A stretch of 39,616 nt of DNA from Nostoc sp. CHAB 5824 (GTDB lineage: Bacteria; Cyanobacteriota; Cyanobacteriia; Cyanobacteriales; Nostocaceae), in NCBI RefSeq assembly GCF_020829665.1, contig NZ_JAIVFT010000036.1:1-39616 (forward strand). The letters run 5' to 3'. This document shows, in pieces, positions 31,984 to 39,508 of the stretch. The stretch's first letter is position 1. Every line of letters starts with the position of its first letter. A program made the position numbers and the translations under genes. The notes beneath the pieces were generated by a model that saw only the letters and a program-made list of their open reading frames with translations, was not told the origin of the DNA and searched no databases.

Positions 31984-32371
31984 TACAGATATTTTGTCCT
32001 TGTTCTTCCGAGGCAATACCAATGTAGTAGCTCAGTTTCAGACTTACTTGATAACCTATCGTCAAATCAACATTAGTATCATCACTTATTACGAAATTCT
32101 CAGTGGCTTAAAGCACCGTGATGCCCAAAAGCAACTCACTTCATTTTTGGAGTTTGTCGCTCAAAATACTGTCTTGCCTCTTACTGAACAATCAGTCACC
32201 CTATCGGCAGATATCTACGCAAACTTGCGCCTCTAAGGGATTCCCATCGACGATATTGACTTGCTTATTGCTGGGGTTGCCATTGCCAATAATCTAGTTA
32301 TGATTACTCATAATCAGCGTCATTTCCGTAGAGTTGAAGCAGTAGAGTTACAAGATTGGAGTCAAACTTGA
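31964..32371 (+). pseudogene. VapC-type PIN toxin with an in-frame stop
   Basis: From GTG 31964 the frame reads VKPALIDTDILSLFFRGNTN, with E in ITYYEILSGLK, up to NLRL; then TAA (32234-32236), then GIPIDDIDLLIAGVAIANNL, VMITHNQRHFRRV and TGA at 32369. The halves together form a standard 135-residue PIN RNase. The third and fourth acidic catalytic residues (in PIDDIDLLIAG) lie after the stop, so the truncated 90-residue product cannot have a complete active site. AAA or AAG (Lys) to TAA is the likely mutation. Confidence 0.85.
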
Positions 32372-32457
32372 CGTGCTTTAGTTACCATATCGATTTTATG
32401 CAGCGATCGCAGTAGCATCAGAATGGATAGAAGCACACATCTGAAGTGATTATAATA

Positions 32458-32490
32458 AGATTCCCGACTTATTTTAAAAGTCGGGAATCT
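32458..32490. terminator. Inverted-repeat hairpin between convergent genes
   Basis: agattcccgactt and aagtcgggaatct form a 13-bp stem (nearly the same sequence as the hairpin after desB). It lies between the plus-strand VapC relic and the minus-strand hydrolase gene and could end transcription from either side. The T tract is poor on both strands. Confidence 0.5.
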
Positions 32491-32574
32491 GAGGTTTTGC
32501 AACAGGCAAGGCACTACCATTAGGCGTCAGAAACCTTAATTTATAGTCCAGTGAAATAATCTTGAACAGAAAAG

Positions 32575-33840
32575 TTATTCAATTCTGGCACGGAGTGCAG
32601 GAGATCGAAAGAGAGTTGCAAATCCAGCTTGCCGCTCGTTTAAAGGTTCTACAGAATCGTTCCAAAGACTTTCATAATAAAAGAAAGTTACGCCTAGACC
32701 GCGTTCTTGAGCAGCCCGCACCTGAGACTTAATTTGCTGCATAGGAACTGGATTATTTCGTAACCCTGTCATAATGCCAATTCCAGTTGGAATTATTTGT
32801 TGCGCCTCTTGAATTTCTGGGCGGGAAATATTTGCCACAAAACTTTGCAGATCCGGGCGATAAATTTGTACGATTAACTCATCCACAATATTTTGCCGCA
32901 TCCAACCCAGCCAATCTTGCAAGTGAAACTTGTAAGCAAAATCATAGTAATTAGGAGAAACAGAGAAAATCGCCTGGGGTTTTCTCTGCTTCACAGCTTG
33001 GTTAAGTTGTACCATGAACGCCGTAATTTTATCTGCCCGCCACTTTACCCATGCCGCATCTTGAGGATTATTTGGGGGAGCATTCTTGGTTTCTTTGGTG
33101 TACAAAGCAACTGTATATTGATCGTAACCAAATTCGTGAGGCAAACTCATGTGATCGTCAAACTGAATGCCATCGGCATCATATTGGGTGACAGTTTCCA
33201 GCACGAGGTTAGTGATGAACTGTTGCACTTGTGGATGGAACGGATTGAGCCACATCACCTCACCAGCGGCACTGTTTGAAGTTTGGCTACCATCCCGCTT
33301 TTGTGTGAACCAATCAGGATAATTCAGTGCTAGTTCCGACGTTGGGGGAGCCATAAAACCAAATTCAAACCAGGGAATCACCAGCAATCCTTTGCGATGG
33401 GCTTGGGTAATAAGGTCTGCCAGAATATCATGCCCATCTGAACCTTTGTAGACAAAAGGTTGAATACCTGCACGTTGTGCGATCGCACTAGGATACATTA
33501 CATAGCCAGAATTCCAAACCACAGGATAGATTGTGTTGAAGTTCAGACGTCGTAACTGACTCACCGCATCCTGCACTTTCTCGCGACTCTTGAGGGTGTC
33601 AAAATCATTGTTGGTCATCCAAACCCCGCGAATTTCCTGACGGGGCAGCTGTGCGACGGCAGGCGTAAAACTGTCCACCAACAATACAGTAAAAAAAGAT
33701 ATTAAAATGAGAATCGGAAAAAGAGACTTGAGTAATCGCCGCCAAGTTTGAACAATAAAAGATGATTTCATAAATTTGAATGATGCATTAGCTACCCACA
33801 CACGCCATTGCTCGTTTTTACGATTGAATCTACTAACCAT
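32575..33840 (-). CDS. Secreted GH10-like (family PF02638) glycoside hydrolase
   Basis: A 421-residue exported protein. After a basic N-terminus, a hydrophobic segment (about 39-58) ending ...AVAQLP looks like a signal peptide or anchor. The mature part begins QEIRGVWMTNNDFDTLKSRE and continues with NFNTIYPVVWNSGYVMYPS, VIPWFEFGFMAPP and YDADGIQFDDHMSLP, matching the glycosyl-hydrolase-like 10 family (YngK type). D/E residues in IQFDDH and WFEF are probable active-site groups. It likely acts on cell-wall or extracellular polysaccharide. ATG 33840 is the longest start; ATG 33771 would give a more standard signal peptide. Confidence 0.88.
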   Translation of the reverse strand: MVSRFNRKNEQWRVWVANASFKFMKSSFIVQTWRRLLKSLFPILILISFFTVLLVDSFTPAVAQLPRQEIRGVWMTNNDFDTLKSREKVQDAVSQLRRLNFNTIYPVVWNSGYVMYPSAIAQRAGIQPFVYKGSDGHDILADLITQAHRKGLLVIPWFEFGFMAPPTSELALNYPDWFTQKRDGSQTSNSAAGEVMWLNPFHPQVQQFITNLVLETVTQYDADGIQFDDHMSLPHEFGYDQYTVALYTKETKNAPPNNPQDAAWVKWRADKITAFMVQLNQAVKQRKPQAIFSVSPNYYDFAYKFHLQDWLGWMRQNIVDELIVQIYRPDLQSFVANISRPEIQEAQQIIPTGIGIMTGLRNNPVPMQQIKSQVRAAQERGLGVTFFYYESLWNDSVEPLNERQAGFATLFRSPALRARIE

Positions 33841-34156
33841 ATAGTCTACAAGTATTTATGCTTAGTACATAATTGATGAGTTGGTAGTTGTTCGTTCCCT
33901 GCTTATGGAACTTTTGCACCAGAAAAACTAAAGCAGACAAATTAAGATAGTTGACGCAGCAAGTAGGCATTTGTGCCCAATAGATATTGGTATGGGGAAT
34001 GGGGGAAGAGACAAGGAAGGGGCACAAGGTAAAATTTTCTCCTTTATCTTCCCCTGCTTCCCCCTTCCCCCTTCCCCCTGATCTTCACATTCCCCCACAC
34101 CCCACCTGTGTCACAATAGAGAACTGTAATAAGAAAAATATTGTTAAGGTAATTTA
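33841..34156. other. Intergenic region upstream of chlI
   Basis: A purine-rich tract (about 33990-34025) faces a pyrimidine-rich tract (about 34035-34080), a low-complexity inverted pair common in Nostoc intergenic DNA. The chlI promoter should lie after it, but only AT-rich sequence is seen. Confidence 0.5.
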
Positions 34157-35281
34157 GTGAGTCCAACTGCTCAATCCACGGCAAGTGCGCGTCGCGTGGT
34201 ATTTCCTTTTACGGCAATTGTGGGCCAGGAAGAAATGAAACTGGCGCTCCTATTGAACGTGATTGACCCCAAAATTGGTGGTGTAATGATCATGGGGGAT
34301 CGCGGTACCGGAAAATCCACAACTATCCGGGCGCTGGCGGATCTGCTGCCAGAAATTTCTGTGGTTGCCAATGACCCCTTCAGTAGCGATCCTAGCGACC
34401 CCGACTTGATGAGCGATGAAGTCCGCCAACTTTTAGAACAAGGGGCAGAAATTCCTATAGCTCACAAAAAAGTCCAAATGGTAGACCTGCCGCTAGGAGC
34501 TACAGAAGACCGAGTTTGTGGCACAATCGACATTGAGAAAGCTTTATCTGAAGGTGTCAAAGCTTTTGAACCGGGACTGTTGGCAAAGGCTAACCGGGGC
34601 ATTCTTTATGTGGATGAAGTCAACTTACTAGATGACCACCTCGTAGACGTGCTACTCGATTCCGCCGCCAGTGGATGGAACACCGTAGAACGGGAAGGTA
34701 TTTCTATCCGCCACCCAGCGCGTTTTGTTCTTGTGGGTTCTGGAAACCCGGAAGAAGGCGAACTACGCCCCCAATTGCTCGATCGCTTTGGGATGCACGC
34801 AGAAATTCACACAGTAAAAGAACCAGTGTTGCGGGTGCAAATCGTGGAACAACGAGCGGATTTTGACCAAAATCCGCCAGTATTTCTCGAAAAGTACAAA
34901 CCCCAGCAAGAAGCACTGCAAAAGCAGATTGTCAATGCTCAACAGCTTTTGCCAGAAGTGAAAATTGACTATGAACTACGGGTAAAAATTTCTGAAGTCT
35001 GCTCAGAACTGGATGTAGATGGTTTGCGCGGAGACATTGTTAGTAATCGCGCCGCCAAAGCCTTAACAGCATACGAAGGACGTACTGAAGTTACAGTTGA
35101 TGATATCCATCGCGTAATTACGCTATGCTTGCGTCACAGGCTGCGGAAAGACCCCTTAGAATCGATTGATTCTGGCTACAAAGTCGCCAAAGTTTTTAGC
35201 CGCGTCTTTGGCGTCGAACTACCAGAAAGTGATATTGCACAAAAAAACGGCACAGGTCAAAAGTTAGGGGCTAGGAGTTAA
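34157..35281 (+). CDS. chlI: Magnesium chelatase ATPase subunit I
   Basis: ChlI is the AAA+ motor subunit that, with ChlD and ChlH, inserts Mg2+ into protoporphyrin IX, the first committed step of chlorophyll synthesis. The 374-residue product has the start VVFPFTAIVGQEEMKLALLL, Walker A GDRGTGKS (47-54), Walker B ILYVDEVNLLDD (149-160) and the sensor region VLVGSGNPEEGELRPQLLDR. GTG 34157 is chosen as the first start before the conserved block; no strong Shine-Dalgarno sequence is seen. It is monocistronic, with chlD and chlH not in view. Confidence 0.96.
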   Translation: MSPTAQSTASARRVVFPFTAIVGQEEMKLALLLNVIDPKIGGVMIMGDRGTGKSTTIRALADLLPEISVVANDPFSSDPSDPDLMSDEVRQLLEQGAEIPIAHKKVQMVDLPLGATEDRVCGTIDIEKALSEGVKAFEPGLLAKANRGILYVDEVNLLDDHLVDVLLDSAASGWNTVEREGISIRHPARFVLVGSGNPEEGELRPQLLDRFGMHAEIHTVKEPVLRVQIVEQRADFDQNPPVFLEKYKPQQEALQKQIVNAQQLLPEVKIDYELRVKISEVCSELDVDGLRGDIVSNRAAKALTAYEGRTEVTVDDIHRVITLCLRHRLRKDPLESIDSGYKVAKVFSRVFGVELPESDIAQKNGTGQKLGARS

Positions 35282-35433
35282 AACTTAGGGGTGAGGAGTT
35301 AAGAGTTTTGAATGGAAAGCTGCTTCATAACTCACAACTTTAATTCCTCACTCAGCACAGACTACATAACTCACAACTTTAACTCAGCACTGGCTCAACC
35401 ATAGCTATCCGCTAACAACATTCAACACTGACT

Positions 35434-35730
35434 ATGAGAATTTGGTCTTTTTGGTTAAACAGCTTTATTCTATCTAGCCAATATAACCCGCCCAGGTTTG
35501 TAGAATTATTGATGCTCTTATTAGCGATCGCTATGCTGGCAATAGCCAGTATTTTACCCGATAGACCATATTTAATTTTAGGCTTGAGTTTAGTAGTTGG
35601 GGCATCTATTTCTATTTTAGTGCGGGAAGCGATCGCCCCCTCGCCCCAGACACGAATTACCCAACTAACAGCATCGCTATTGCTCATCATCAGCCTCTAT
35701 GGCTTTGCTGACTTAATGTACACTCTATAA
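35434..35730 (+). CDS. Small membrane protein, unknown function
   Basis: A 98-residue protein with three hydrophobic segments (about 22-40, 45-63 and 78-97) separated by short polar loops (LPDRPY; REAIAPSPQTR). No family recognised. ATG 35434 lacks a clear ribosome site. It stands 150 bases after chlI on the same strand and ends just before an array of palindromic repeats that may serve as its terminator. Confidence 0.65.
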   Translation: MRIWSFWLNSFILSSQYNPPRFVELLMLLLAIAMLAIASILPDRPYLILGLSLVVGASISILVREAIAPSPQTRITQLTASLLLIISLYGFADLMYTL

Positions 35731-35734
35731 AATT

Positions 35735-35821
35735 ACAGATGCGATTAATCGCGTCTAACTCCTATACAGATGCGATTAATCGCGTCTAACTCCTATACAG
35801 ACGCGATTAATCGCGTCTCTA
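35735..35821. repeat. Tandem 31-bp repeats built on the gcgattaatcgc palindrome
   Basis: Units at 35735-35765, 35766-35796 and a shorter 35797-35821 each contain gatgcgattaatcgcgtc or gacgcgattaatcgcgtc. The last palindrome is perfect and is followed by ctacTTTTTT, so it may terminate transcription of the upstream small gene. The same palindrome appears after desC. Confidence 0.85.
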
Positions 35822-35830
35822 CTTTTTTAA

Positions 35831-36919
35831 TTACCAATTCTGCATTTCCACCAATTCCATACACAACTCATTAATTTGCTCCAAATCAGGTTTGTGAGGT
35901 AAAACGGATTTTTCGTAAACAATTTCCATTTCGGTGACCAAATCTTCTGCCATTTTCATCACCTGCTCATAAGAATACTCACCTTTTAAAATAGCTTTTA
36001 AATCCTCAACATCACCAGCTATTCTCCTATCTACAATCACTTCACCCTGCCGCAATATTTCTACTCCACTGCGTAACAATCTAATGCAGTGCATTCCATG
36101 TTTGAGGTCAAAACCCGATTTTCTTTCCATTTCTGCTCTAGCCGGATTCCTATTTTCCTGCCAAGATAAGTAAGCCTTCCATTCTCTTAAAGCTATTTGA
36201 TAACTTTGGCTTTTCTGAAGTAGACGGATAAAATCTTTACGGCTATTGGTTAACTTTTGGGTATATTCCAAAGTTTCATTGGGTAAAGTATATTGTTTTA
36301 ACACTCCTTTAAAATCAATATCTGCCGTCAGCAATTGGTATAATTGTTCCGCTTCTTCCAAAAACTCAATTCTTCCTCTGATTAAGTTATAAAGATACTC
36401 CAGAAAAGCATTTAGCTCATCTTTGCTGAGGGGTGCTTCATCTTCTATGGCAAAGTCAGATGGTATTGGTTTTTTTTGCGGTGGCTTTAACAACCATTTA
36501 CGATGAGTTTCCATCTTTTTGATTTGGGCAAAGGCATAACCAGTATAAGTATGTTTTACTTTTTTGCTCAAAAATAGCTGTTTATGATTAATTAAATGCT
36601 GTCCGACTGCACTTAAAAAAGGATAGTTATTTAACCAGAGCAATTCTAAAACATTGGGATTTGCGCCCGTTAATAACTGGAGTATTTTTTTTAATTCATA
36701 TATAACTGTGTCTTTGTTGTCATCAATGAATGGAAAGATACCTGGTTCATCCCAACCATCATCTTTTTGTTCTATATGATCAAATCCCAAATAGTACCTT
36801 TTGGGTGCAATAAATACTCCCCGATAATCAAAGTCTGAATCAGGACGATTTAAACCATAACCGTGGCTACCTGCCAAACCAATTAAAATAGTTCTTTGCT
36901 CAACTTCTATTCTTTTCAT
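35831..36919 (-). CDS. RlaP-type predicted nucleotidyltransferase (PF10127)
   Basis: A 362-residue protein. The N-terminal nucleotidyltransferase core shows GLAGSHGYGLNRPDSDFDYR, with the GS motif (17-18) and the metal-binding D29/D31 of the polymerase-beta superfamily. A C-terminal helical region includes MERKSGFDLKHGMHCIRLLR. This matches the RlaP family, some of whose members are linked to RNA ligase and repair operons; here no ligase gene is adjacent. Substrate unknown. ATG 36919 lies close to the natural domain start. Confidence 0.85.
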   Translation of the reverse strand: MKRIEVEQRTILIGLAGSHGYGLNRPDSDFDYRGVFIAPKRYYLGFDHIEQKDDGWDEPGIFPFIDDNKDTVIYELKKILQLLTGANPNVLELLWLNNYPFLSAVGQHLINHKQLFLSKKVKHTYTGYAFAQIKKMETHRKWLLKPPQKKPIPSDFAIEDEAPLSKDELNAFLEYLYNLIRGRIEFLEEAEQLYQLLTADIDFKGVLKQYTLPNETLEYTQKLTNSRKDFIRLLQKSQSYQIALREWKAYLSWQENRNPARAEMERKSGFDLKHGMHCIRLLRSGVEILRQGEVIVDRRIAGDVEDLKAILKGEYSYEQVMKMAEDLVTEMEIVYEKSVLPHKPDLEQINELCMELVEMQNW

Positions 36920-37097
36920 ATCACCTAATTAAAATATAGTCATCCTAACTCATGAGTTAAGCAGGTGAGAAGATAAGAAGTAGAGTTGCGTAGTTTAACA
37001 GAAATGCCCCTAATGGAGATGAGGCAACCCTATCTCCTTGAGGAGCAAAACTTGTCAATTCAGTTGTTCCTATACTTTCGGTTTCCTAAAACAGGAA

Positions 37098-37331
37098 TTA
37101 TCTAGGATTAATGTGCCGTCTAGTCCCCCATCCTGGATTAATAATACCGGCTAAATCTTCTTCAGACAATTTGTTGATTTCACTGTCCAGTTCTTCGACG
37201 CTGAAATCATAGCCACGCTCTTGAGCAATCTTGATGAAGGCTTCTGGATCAGCTGTTGCTTTGAGTCTTTGCTGTAATGCTTGATCTTGTTTTACGGCTT
37301 GAAAAAGTCGGGTAGCATTTTGCTGTGTCAT
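37098..37331 (-). CDS. Nif11-family leader peptide (possible RiPP precursor)
   Basis: A 77-residue protein. Residues 1-62 follow the Nif11 pattern: helical start, DPEAFIKIAQERGYDFSVEE and LSEEDLAGI. The tail after the leader, INPGWGTRRHINPR, is short, basic and lacks Cys, Ser and the usual Gly-Gly cleavage pair, so it is not a lanthipeptide core. It may be a different peptide class, a degenerate precursor or a stand-alone Nif11 protein. AGGAG lies 10 bases before ATG 37331. No modifying enzyme or peptidase-transporter is adjacent. Confidence 0.85.
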   Translation of the reverse strand: MTQQNATRLFQAVKQDQALQQRLKATADPEAFIKIAQERGYDFSVEELDSEINKLSEEDLAGIINPGWGTRRHINPR

Positions 37332-37786
37332 GATAGTTTATCTCCTGTTTTAAATATCAGGTTTGAATGTAGTAATTTGACTCCTGTGGATTCACTAAAT
37401 TTTGTGAAGAACCTTTAGATTAAGCGTGTAAGTTTAATTTTAAAACAAAGAATAAAAATGTGTAGATTCTGACAAGAAAATATAAGTTTTAGTCTAAATA
37501 TTTCTACTATTTTGTAAAAGTCAGCCCTAAGATGGAAGCAGTCTTTAACTAAAAAGTATTGATTCTAAATTGTAAATACACTTTACATTTTTTGCATGAG
37601 CGATCCGCCATGACGACTTTTGGCAAGCAAATTAAAGCTTGACTTAGCACCTGTTAATAAAATAATATATTAGATTGTCTGTCTAATTCCTGCTCGGATC
37701 AGGTAGACATATTACAAAAGCTGGCTGCATGGTCTCTACACGAGATAAAAACCAGCTACCTGTACGGCAACCTCAAGGACAATTCC
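37332..37786. other. Intergenic region and probable rplU leader
   Basis: AT-rich DNA between divergent genes. The last ~90 bases can fold: agctgg (37719-37724) pairs with ccagct (37752-37757), and outer aggt (37701-37704) with acct (37758-37761). This may be the 5' leader of the rplU-rpmA message. AAGGA at about 37775 is the rplU ribosome site. Confidence 0.45.
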
Positions 37787-38194
37787 ATGACCTACGCAAT
37801 TATTGAAACTGGCGGCAAACAAATACGAGTAGAGCCAGGCCGGTTTTACGATATTGAACTGCTTACGACCGAACCAGATGAAAAAGTTACAATAGACTCT
37901 GTATTACTCGTGCAGCACGATGGCGAAGTCACCATTGGACAGCCACTAGTGACAGGTGCGACTGTAGAAGGGACTGTACTACGACATTACAGAGGTCGTA
38001 AAGTCTTGGTATACAAGATGAAGCCGAAAAAGAAAACCCGGAAAAAGCGGGGGCATCGTCAGGAAATTACCAGGCTTATGATTGACTCCATCACCCTTAA
38101 CGGTGCAGTGTTTGCTGCTCAAGGAGAAACGGAGAAGGAAACCCCTGTTGTAGATGAGACTCCTGCCGAAGAAGTTGAAACCGCTGCTGAATAA
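37787..38194 (+). CDS. rplU: 50S ribosomal protein L21
   Basis: A 135-residue large-subunit protein that binds 23S rRNA. It begins MTYAIIETGGKQIRVEPG and has the basic signature VYKMKPKKKTRKKRGHRQ followed by I, typical of L21. The C-terminal ~30 residues form an acidic tail (ETPAEEVETAAE) beyond the bacterial core, as seen in cyanobacterial L21. It is first in the rplU-rpmA operon, with 31 bases to rpmA. Confidence 0.97.
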   Translation: MTYAIIETGGKQIRVEPGRFYDIELLTTEPDEKVTIDSVLLVQHDGEVTIGQPLVTGATVEGTVLRHYRGRKVLVYKMKPKKKTRKKRGHRQEITRLMIDSITLNGAVFAAQGETEKETPVVDETPAEEVETAAE

Positions 38195-38225
38195 TAAATA
38201 ATAAGAAGATACACAAGAGGAAATC

Positions 38226-38522
38226 ATGGCTCATAAGAAAGGAACAGGTAGTACACGCAACGGTCGTGATTCTAATGCCCAACGTCTGGGTGTCAAGCGT
38301 TATGGCGGTCAAGTTGTGCGTGCAGGAAACATTCTCGTACGTCAGCGTGGTACCAAATTCCACCCTGGTAACAACGTCGGTATTGGTAGCGATGACACTC
38401 TGTTTGCCTTAATCGACGGTGTTGTAATGTTTGAGAGAAAGGGCAAAACCCGTAAAAAAGTTAGTGTTTATTTACCCATCACTGCTGTTGAGGCAGCCCC
38501 TGCTGAGGCAGTAGCAAGTTAG
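38226..38522 (+). CDS. rpmA: 50S ribosomal protein L27
   Basis: A 98-residue protein that contacts the P-site tRNA near the peptidyl transferase centre. It begins directly as MAHKKGTGSTRNGRDSNAQR, so no N-terminal extension needs cleaving, and continues with the family block GVKRYGGQVVRAGNILVRQR and GTKFHPGNNVGIG. AGAGGA precedes ATG 38226. It is the second and last gene of the operon and is followed by a strong hairpin. Confidence 0.97.
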   Translation: MAHKKGTGSTRNGRDSNAQRLGVKRYGGQVVRAGNILVRQRGTKFHPGNNVGIGSDDTLFALIDGVVMFERKGKTRKKVSVYLPITAVEAAPAEAVAS

Positions 38523-38526
38523 AGTG

Positions 38527-38554
38527 TTAGGGTGGGTAACTGTGCCCACCCTAA
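38527..38554 (+). terminator. Hairpin after rpmA
   Basis: ttagggtggg and cccaccctaa form a perfect 10-bp stem five bases after the rpmA stop. There is no T tract, but placement and strength suggest it ends the rplU-rpmA message. Confidence 0.6.
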
Positions 38555-38886
38555 TCGCTAGTTAGCGATCGCATGATGGTCAGATAGTCGCTTTGTTACT
38601 CTGTTACCCATAGATTGGTATCAGGAGTATCAAAGCGCAAATCTTTTTCGCTAGTAAAATATTACACAAATAAATTGTATTGCGTAGCTTGCCGCCGTAG
38701 GCATCGCATATCAAGTCCTAAGCACCAATTTCTGGATGTTCCAAAGTTCAGATAGCCAGCCAGAGATACGTTTGTTCTGAAAGTCTGTGCATTAGGTGAT
38801 GTGGGCTTCTGGGTCTAATGACAATAAGATCAGTGCAATGAAGACATTCAGTGGCTTAATTCTACTCCTTTATCAATCTCTGATTT
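38555..38886. other. Intergenic region with a palindromic repeat
   Basis: No gene seen. It contains one copy of the palindromic repeat gcgtagcttgccgccgtagg at 38682-38708, the same module that interrupts the PIN gene. Confidence 0.5.
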
Positions 38887-38889
38887 CAA

Positions 38890-39060
38890 AGGCAGTGTTG
38901 TTCTAATACAGTTTTGGACTTTTGCTTGTATTCAACTACCAGCGTACCCTGCCCTGCATTACTATATGGCATCGACAGTATGAGTCGCAGGGACTCAAGG
39001 TGATTGGCATCCACACACCAGAATTTGCCTTTGAGCGAGACGCAAACAATATAAAAAGAC
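38890..39060 (+). pseudogene. Frameshifted TlpA/DipZ-like redoxin fragment
   Basis: One frame reads GSVVLIQFWTFACI (from about 38892); after a one-base insertion near 38931 the next frame gives NYQRTLPCITIWHRQYESQG, then LKVIGIHTPEFAFERDANNI. Joined, this is the active-site half of a thioredoxin-like redoxin of the DipZ C-terminal type, where FWTFxCINCQRTLP is expected. The second active-site Cys has become Tyr and the frame is broken, so it is dead. The fragment stops after ...NNIKR. Confidence 0.75.
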
Positions 39061-39069
39061 TTAAAAGCA

Positions 39070-39342
39070 TTGCAAATCAGCCAGAACCCAAAGCGCAAAA
39101 ACTACGCATGGCATCGGCTAGTTTATACTGCTATTATTCCAGTGCTGCTGGCAATCTTAAGTGGTCTGGCGATGTACAAGCCTGTTCAACTGCATTGGCT
39201 TTCCGGGCTGTTTGGTAATTGGCAAACTCTACGCACTGTTCACTTTATTACTGTTCTCACAGTCATACTGTTTACAATTGCTCATTCCTTACTTGCCCTG
39301 AAGGTAGGAAGCATCCGTCTAGTTAAGTCTATGTTCCTGTAG
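39070..39342 (+). pseudogene. C-terminal part of a cytochrome b561-like protein
   Basis: About 90 codons with KNYAWHRLVYTAIIPVLLAI and RTVHFITVLTVILFTIAHSL, i.e. two membrane helices with His residues suited to heme binding, ending LALKVGSIRLVKSMFL. A full four-helix cytochrome b would be nearly twice as long; the N-terminal half is replaced by redoxin-derived sequence upstream and the frame is closed at TAA 39052. TTG 39070 is only a formal start. It stops nine bases before the next ATG, so it was probably the membrane partner of that oxidoreductase. Confidence 0.65.
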
Positions 39343-39350
39343 AGGTACTT

Positions 39351-39508
39351 ATGAATCTGATTCTTCCCAAACGCACCCTATCCCGTCGTCGGTTACTGCA
39401 AGGATCTGGAATTTCAGGGGTAGGCTTTCTTTTAGGTGGCTGTGGGACAAATTTGTTCTCAGATAATCTGCGGCAAATATCTGAGCCACTGGTTGAGTCG
39501 ATGGGGAG
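39351..39508 (+). pseudogene. N-terminus of a Tat-exported molybdopterin oxidoreductase, cut by a group II intron
   Basis: From ATG 39351 (AGAGG six bases upstream) the product begins MNLILPKRTLSRRRLLQGSG, then ISGVGFLLGGCGTNL: a twin-arginine signal (SRRRLLQ) with a hydrophobic core and a lipobox-like GGCG. Similar starts belong to cyanobacterial sulfite-oxidase/YedY-type molybdoenzymes that sit next to a cytochrome b. Homology ends near 39505, where sequence resembling a group II intron begins on the opposite strand, so the gene is interrupted and, the intron being antisense, not repaired by splicing. Confidence 0.6.
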
